Positions 51,300-54,531 of a stretch of DNA of 54,531 nt are shown in pieces. The translations under genes and the position numbers were made by a program. Under the pieces are notes generated by a model. The model was not told where the DNA came from. It worked only from the letters and a program-made list of their open reading frames with translations, and did no database searches. Position 1 is the stretch's first letter; the number at the start of each line of letters is the position of its first letter. Source of the DNA: Prolixibacteraceae bacterium (GTDB lineage Bacteria; Bacteroidota; Bacteroidia; Bacteroidales; Prolixibacteraceae); the NCBI GenBank assembly GCA_021740385.1, contig JAIOZY010000037.1, positions 1 through 54,531 on the forward strand, read 5' to 3'.

Positions 51300-52961
51300 A
51301 TGAAAAAGTTAATTCCTATAATAGCATTGATGGCATTTATGCTATCATCGTGTGAAGGATGGTTGGATATTAATACCGATCCGAACAATCCTTCCGAGAT
51401 AATATTTGATAAAATTCTACCTGGTGTCAATTACGACATGGCGTATGAATTTGGTATGCAATACTACAGGCTTGGGTATTTTGCTTCGGTATACACTCAT
51501 CAGTTGACCACACGCGAAAGCATCGACCAGTATGGTATAAATGGAAGTGATGTTAATAATCCCTGGGCAAGTATATATGTTGGACCTGTAAAGGAAATAG
51601 AAACATTGATTGAAGAAGCAACAAAAAAGGATAATATGTTTTATGCCGGTATTGGCAAGGTCTATAAAGCATATATATTTAGTCAGTTAGTCGATTTGTT
51701 TGGAAATGTTCCTTACTCAGAAGCAAGTGTTTCTGAAAATTACAACCCCGCTTTTGATATAGATAAAGAAATATATCAAAGCATTTTAGATTTATTGGAT
51801 GAAGCTGTTGTTGACCTGACCAACGAAGAGTCGGAAAATTTGAACGTTCCAGGATCGGATGACCTTATTTATGGTGGCGATCCCGGACTATGGGTAAAAG
51901 CAGCCAATTCAATTAAACTGAAATTGATGGTTCAGGCCATGAACACCGACCTGTACAGCCAGTCGGAAGTGGATGCACTGTTGGCCGGTGACCTGATTGG
52001 ACCGGGCGAAGACATGCTGATCCCTTACGGGCCCGAACGTTCACCCGATAACCGGAACCCCGGTTTTGTAGGCGAGTATGGCGGCAGCCAGATAAGTTCA
52101 TACATCAGCCCCTGGTTCTTTGAAATACTGAATGGTGAAAATGACGATATTTTCACCGGAATTCAGGACCCGAGGATACCTTACTATTTCTGTACCCAGC
52201 TTGCAGATCCGGCAGATGTTGAAAACCCGTCGGAATACCAAAACGGTAATTTTGTTTCGATCTATTTTGGTTCTGTTGGTGTAAACCGCGACCATGGCGG
52301 ACGTAACACTTTTACCATGCTTGGCATGTATCCAGTTGGCGGTGCCTTTGATGATCCATTATTGGATAAATCAAGCCAACTAGGAATTGAAAATGGAACA
52401 GGTGTTGCTCCTTTTAGAATACTAACTTATGCTGATGTTCTGTTCTTAAAAGCAGAATTAGCTGCAAAAGGAAAAACTTCTGATGATTTGCGATTACTTT
52501 TAGAAGATGCAATTTATGAGGCTTTTTCCCAAGTTGATATGGTATCAGATATTGTTCGACAGGTTTTTACGGATAATAAACTTGATACAATTAAGGTTGG
52601 TTATCCTGAACTATTGTCAGGCTCTGATGCCGAAGCCAATTATGTGGCTGCTGTATTGGCCGAATTCGATGCAGCAAATGCCGAAAAGCAATTTGAAATT
52701 GTAATGACCCAAAAATGGATATCGAAATTTGGCGCAGCCATCGATGCATATACCGATTACCGCCGTACCGGATATCCTGTACTGTTTGACCCGAATTCGA
52801 TGCCTGCCGATGGCGGCCCCGATGGCAACGGCGACGTGCCATGCCAGGCTACAAGGGATTATGCCTTGTCGTTCCCGTGGAGTTCCGATGAACTGAACAT
52901 GAACGAAAATGCACCTTCGCAGAAAGTTCCGGCTACATCTCCGGTTTTTTGGGATAAATAA
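51300..52961 (+). CDS. SusD/RagB-family nutrient-binding lipoprotein
   Basis: 553 residues from the ATG at 51300, which gives a clean lipoprotein signal (LIPIIALMAFMLSSCEGWLD). An ATG at 51279 overlaps the SusC stop and is possible. LDINTDPNNPSEI and RLGYFASVYTHQ are features of the SusD-like type 2 group; the TPR-type helices include YAGIGKVYKAYIFSQLVDLF and LWVKAANSIKLKLMVQAMN; PFRILTYADVLFLKAELAAK and the final QKVPATSPVFW also fit. Forms the lid of the SusC channel. Base use changes along the gene: parts before about 51830 and around 52340-52620 are richer in A/T and in TTA/ATA/AGA codons. Confidence 0.92.
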   Translation: MKKLIPIIALMAFMLSSCEGWLDINTDPNNPSEIIFDKILPGVNYDMAYEFGMQYYRLGYFASVYTHQLTTRESIDQYGINGSDVNNPWASIYVGPVKEIETLIEEATKKDNMFYAGIGKVYKAYIFSQLVDLFGNVPYSEASVSENYNPAFDIDKEIYQSILDLLDEAVVDLTNEESENLNVPGSDDLIYGGDPGLWVKAANSIKLKLMVQAMNTDLYSQSEVDALLAGDLIGPGEDMLIPYGPERSPDNRNPGFVGEYGGSQISSYISPWFFEILNGENDDIFTGIQDPRIPYYFCTQLADPADVENPSEYQNGNFVSIYFGSVGVNRDHGGRNTFTMLGMYPVGGAFDDPLLDKSSQLGIENGTGVAPFRILTYADVLFLKAELAAKGKTSDDLRLLLEDAIYEAFSQVDMVSDIVRQVFTDNKLDTIKVGYPELLSGSDAEANYVAAVLAEFDAANAEKQFEIVMTQKWISKFGAAIDAYTDYRRTGYPVLFDPNSMPADGGPDGNGDVPCQATRDYALSFPWSSDELNMNENAPSQKVPATSPVFWDK

Positions 52962-52986
52962 TTAATAATTTTAAAACGTTAGCGAA

Positions 52987-53910
52987 ATGAAATTACTATT
53001 AAGATATGTTTCAATAATTGCAGCTGTTCTGCTTATCAGTTATAGCTGTGAATTAGACACAAACGGGCCTATGCCAAACGATATCCAGGAAGGTTGTTTT
53101 CCGTATATCGAACTGAATGCGGCCGAATCGAGCCCGTTTATCAATTTAAGCAGCCCGGGAGATTACATCATGAAGGGTACTGTTGATGTGTTGTTTGAAG
53201 ATGCTCCGTATGATAAAATTACCCTTGTTGTTGCTTATAACGGCAATTACGATAAACCCTATGTTTTGCAGGGTGATATTACGGAAGTTCCCGTAAACAT
53301 ACAGGTTACATCAAATGACCTTGTGGGTGCAATCGATGAACTGTCATCGCTTTCAGACATTACTGTGGGCGATCAATACCATGTGTATGTGGTACCTACC
53401 ATCGATGGTAAGGAATATCCTCCTTACCAGACTTTGGGCGGAAAATCGTATGCGACTTACAGTTCAAGCGTTATGCAGAACCTTACGGCCCTTAAAGGGG
53501 TTGGAAGCGCCGATGTTAACATTACAGTGCCTTGCGAGTTTATACCCGAAATGGCCGTTGGCAGCTTTACTTCTGTAAGTGCTGACTGGGGTGCTGCTGG
53601 GCCAATTACTATAATTCCTGACCCTGATGATCCGATGGTCGTATGGGTTAGTGGTCTTGAAGAGATGGAAGGACTTGTTGAAGATAATGGGCCGATAAAA
53701 TTGGTAATCCAGCCTAATTATTCTGTTACCTGTGATCGTCAGATCATTGCTTCTTCATTGGCTCCGTGGGGTTTGCCTTATACTAATATGGCTTATGAGG
53801 GATCCGGTACTTACGATACCTGCACAGGAACCTATACTATGGCATTTGAGATTACTGTTGACCAGGGCTCATTTGGGTGGTATAATTTTGTATTTACACC
53901 TAATGAATAA
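52987..53910 (+). CDS. third-gene lipoprotein of the susCD operon, unknown family
   Basis: 307 residues, an exported lipoprotein (ISYSC lipobox, Cys21). The rest is beta-rich: VDVLFEDAPYDKITLVVAYN, VPVNIQVTSNDLVGAI, YHVYVVPTIDGKEYPPYQT and a C-terminal half with GSFTSVSADWGAAGP and GSGTYDTCTGTYTMAFEITV. I do not recognise a named domain. Two Ig-like domains are a reasonable picture. It follows SusD by 25 bases and is followed by the operon terminator, so it is the third member and probably a surface glycan- or peptide-binding protein of the SusE/F type. Confidence 0.75.
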   Translation: MKLLLRYVSIIAAVLLISYSCELDTNGPMPNDIQEGCFPYIELNAAESSPFINLSSPGDYIMKGTVDVLFEDAPYDKITLVVAYNGNYDKPYVLQGDITEVPVNIQVTSNDLVGAIDELSSLSDITVGDQYHVYVVPTIDGKEYPPYQTLGGKSYATYSSSVMQNLTALKGVGSADVNITVPCEFIPEMAVGSFTSVSADWGAAGPITIIPDPDDPMVVWVSGLEEMEGLVEDNGPIKLVIQPNYSVTCDRQIIASSLAPWGLPYTNMAYEGSGTYDTCTGTYTMAFEITVDQGSFGWYNFVFTPNE

Positions 53911-53943
53911 TATGAACTGAAATAAACTTCATATAAATGATTT

Positions 53944-53977
53944 AAAAAGGTTGCCGGAAACGGCAACCTTTTTTTTT
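53944..53977 (+). terminator. Rho-independent terminator of the susCD operon
   Basis: Perfect 10-bp stem aaaggttgcc (53946-53955) with ggcaaccttt (53962-53971), 6-base loop, T run to 53977. It lies 35 bases past the stop of the third lipoprotein gene. Confidence 0.93.
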
Positions 53978-54140
53978 ATCTCACCCAATAAACAGATTTT
54001 AAAACCACGAATTCCCTGATAATATTCGTAATACGTTTATGTCCAGGTTCTATGTGTTGTTTGTTGCATTTAAAGAAGAAATTTTCATCCAGGGGTTTAC
54101 CTGTATAAGAATAATTATCATTACTGTCCGGTTTAAAAAA

Positions 54141-54337
54141 GAGATTGCTTCGCTACGCTACCAATGACAGATTTCGTTCTAGTGTCATTTCGATCCCGAT
54201 AGCCATCGGGAAAGGAGGAGGAATCTGCCGATACGAGAGATTCCTCGTCGCTTTGCTTCCCTCGGAATGACACGCTTTTTACAACTGTCATTTTCGCATT
54301 GTGCCCATAAAAATGGGTTTCCTCTCGCAATGACACT
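54141..54337. repeat. nested palindromic interspersed repeat (GAATGACA/AGATTCCTC type)
   Basis: A cluster of inverted repeats: gtgtcatttcga (54182-54193) pairs with tcggaatgacac (54262-54273) with one mismatch; gaggaatct (54218-54226) pairs with agattcctc (54238-54246); cccgat/atcggg (54195-54210) is a small inner hairpin. A second unit, tgtcatt (54287-54293) with aatgaca (54329-54335), encloses cccat/atggg. The words AATGACA, GAGGAATCT and GCTTCGCT are typical of a repeat I recall across many Bacteroidota genomes. The remainder of 53978-54531 shows no gene. Confidence 0.7.
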
Positions 54338-54531
54338 CATATCCAAATCTTTGGCGTCGGGAGGAGGGGTTGGTTGGCGGCTTGTTTAGTGTTTTTTACC
54401 TGTTTGCGAGTATGGTTCCAAAAGATTGAGGCATAATGCATGGTACTTCCCTTCGGGGAATGTCCGATTGGTAGCTTGCCAACGTTTAGTTAACAATGCC
54501 CTTTTGGGTGTAGATCTTTAACCTTTTAAAA

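Noticed and set aside
54361-54531. possible gene or relic at the right end of the window
   Set aside because: No open frame of useful length or recognisable protein; only a small ttccc/gggaa hairpin at 54448-54461.

Overview
The window looks like chromosome of a Bacteroidota bacterium, most plausibly a Marinilabiliales/Prolixibacteraceae-type anaerobe or facultative anaerobe; that placement is an inference. The evidence is a SusC/SusD pair, a GldA/GldF/GldG-type ABC exporter, Bacteroidota-style -7 promoter boxes (TAnnTTTG), many lipoproteins, a phosphate butyryltransferase/butyrate kinase pair and moderate GC with A/T-rich gaps. I see no rRNA, tRNA, CRISPR array or intact insertion sequence.

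Layout. 1-3.1 kb: a relic of an ATPase gene fused to a small intergenic repeat, a membrane acyltransferase and ferredoxin/flavodoxin pair, and a HicA/HicB-type toxin-antitoxin pair. 3.1-11 kb: secreted 5'-nucleotidase, dihydroorotate-dehydrogenase-like flavoenzyme, secreted beta-helix protein, and an AddB-like PD-(D/E)XK nuclease. 11.6-19.8 kb: one long plus-strand block (SGNH hydrolase-TPR, NodU/CmcH carbamoyltransferase, a 49-residue DUF5989 protein, SxtJ-like protein, DUF6057-like membrane protein, and a beta-propeller lipoprotein with a CxxCH haem-type motif). It is probably a surface or exported modification system.

20-23.3 kb: minus-strand ECF sigma factor followed by an anti-sigma-like TPR membrane protein with four copies of one short helix, then a TonB-like protein and a 51-residue protein whose stop codon lies inside its terminator. 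23.4-27.6 kb: the gldA-gldF-gldG-DUF4340 operon. 27.9-31.8 kb: a GH36/clan-D-like lipoprotein and an OmpA/PD40 protein. 31.8-32.1 kb holds tandem repeats. 32.1-37.5 kb: tcdA and tatD (minus), then ptb-buk and a KefB-type antiporter (plus). 37.7-43.5 kb: M3 peptidase, HtpG and a lipid kinase (all minus), with strong non-terminator hairpins between the last two.

43.8-47 kb: CBS-less arabinose-5-phosphate isomerase, an isochorismatase-fold protein, a GHMP kinase that strongly resembles plant glucuronokinase, and galU three bases behind it. The last pair suggests salvage of free glucuronate to UDP-glucuronate. 47-47.6 kb: a tyrosine-recombinase N-terminal part without a catalytic domain. 48.1-53.9 kb: SusC, SusD and a third unknown lipoprotein, ended by a clear terminator. 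54.1-54.4 kb: a nested palindromic interspersed repeat.

Several ORFs open at a TTG or GTG although an in-frame ATG lies a few codons inside; I used the ATG where it gives a better signal peptide or domain start. All family calls are from motif recognition by eye, with no database search.
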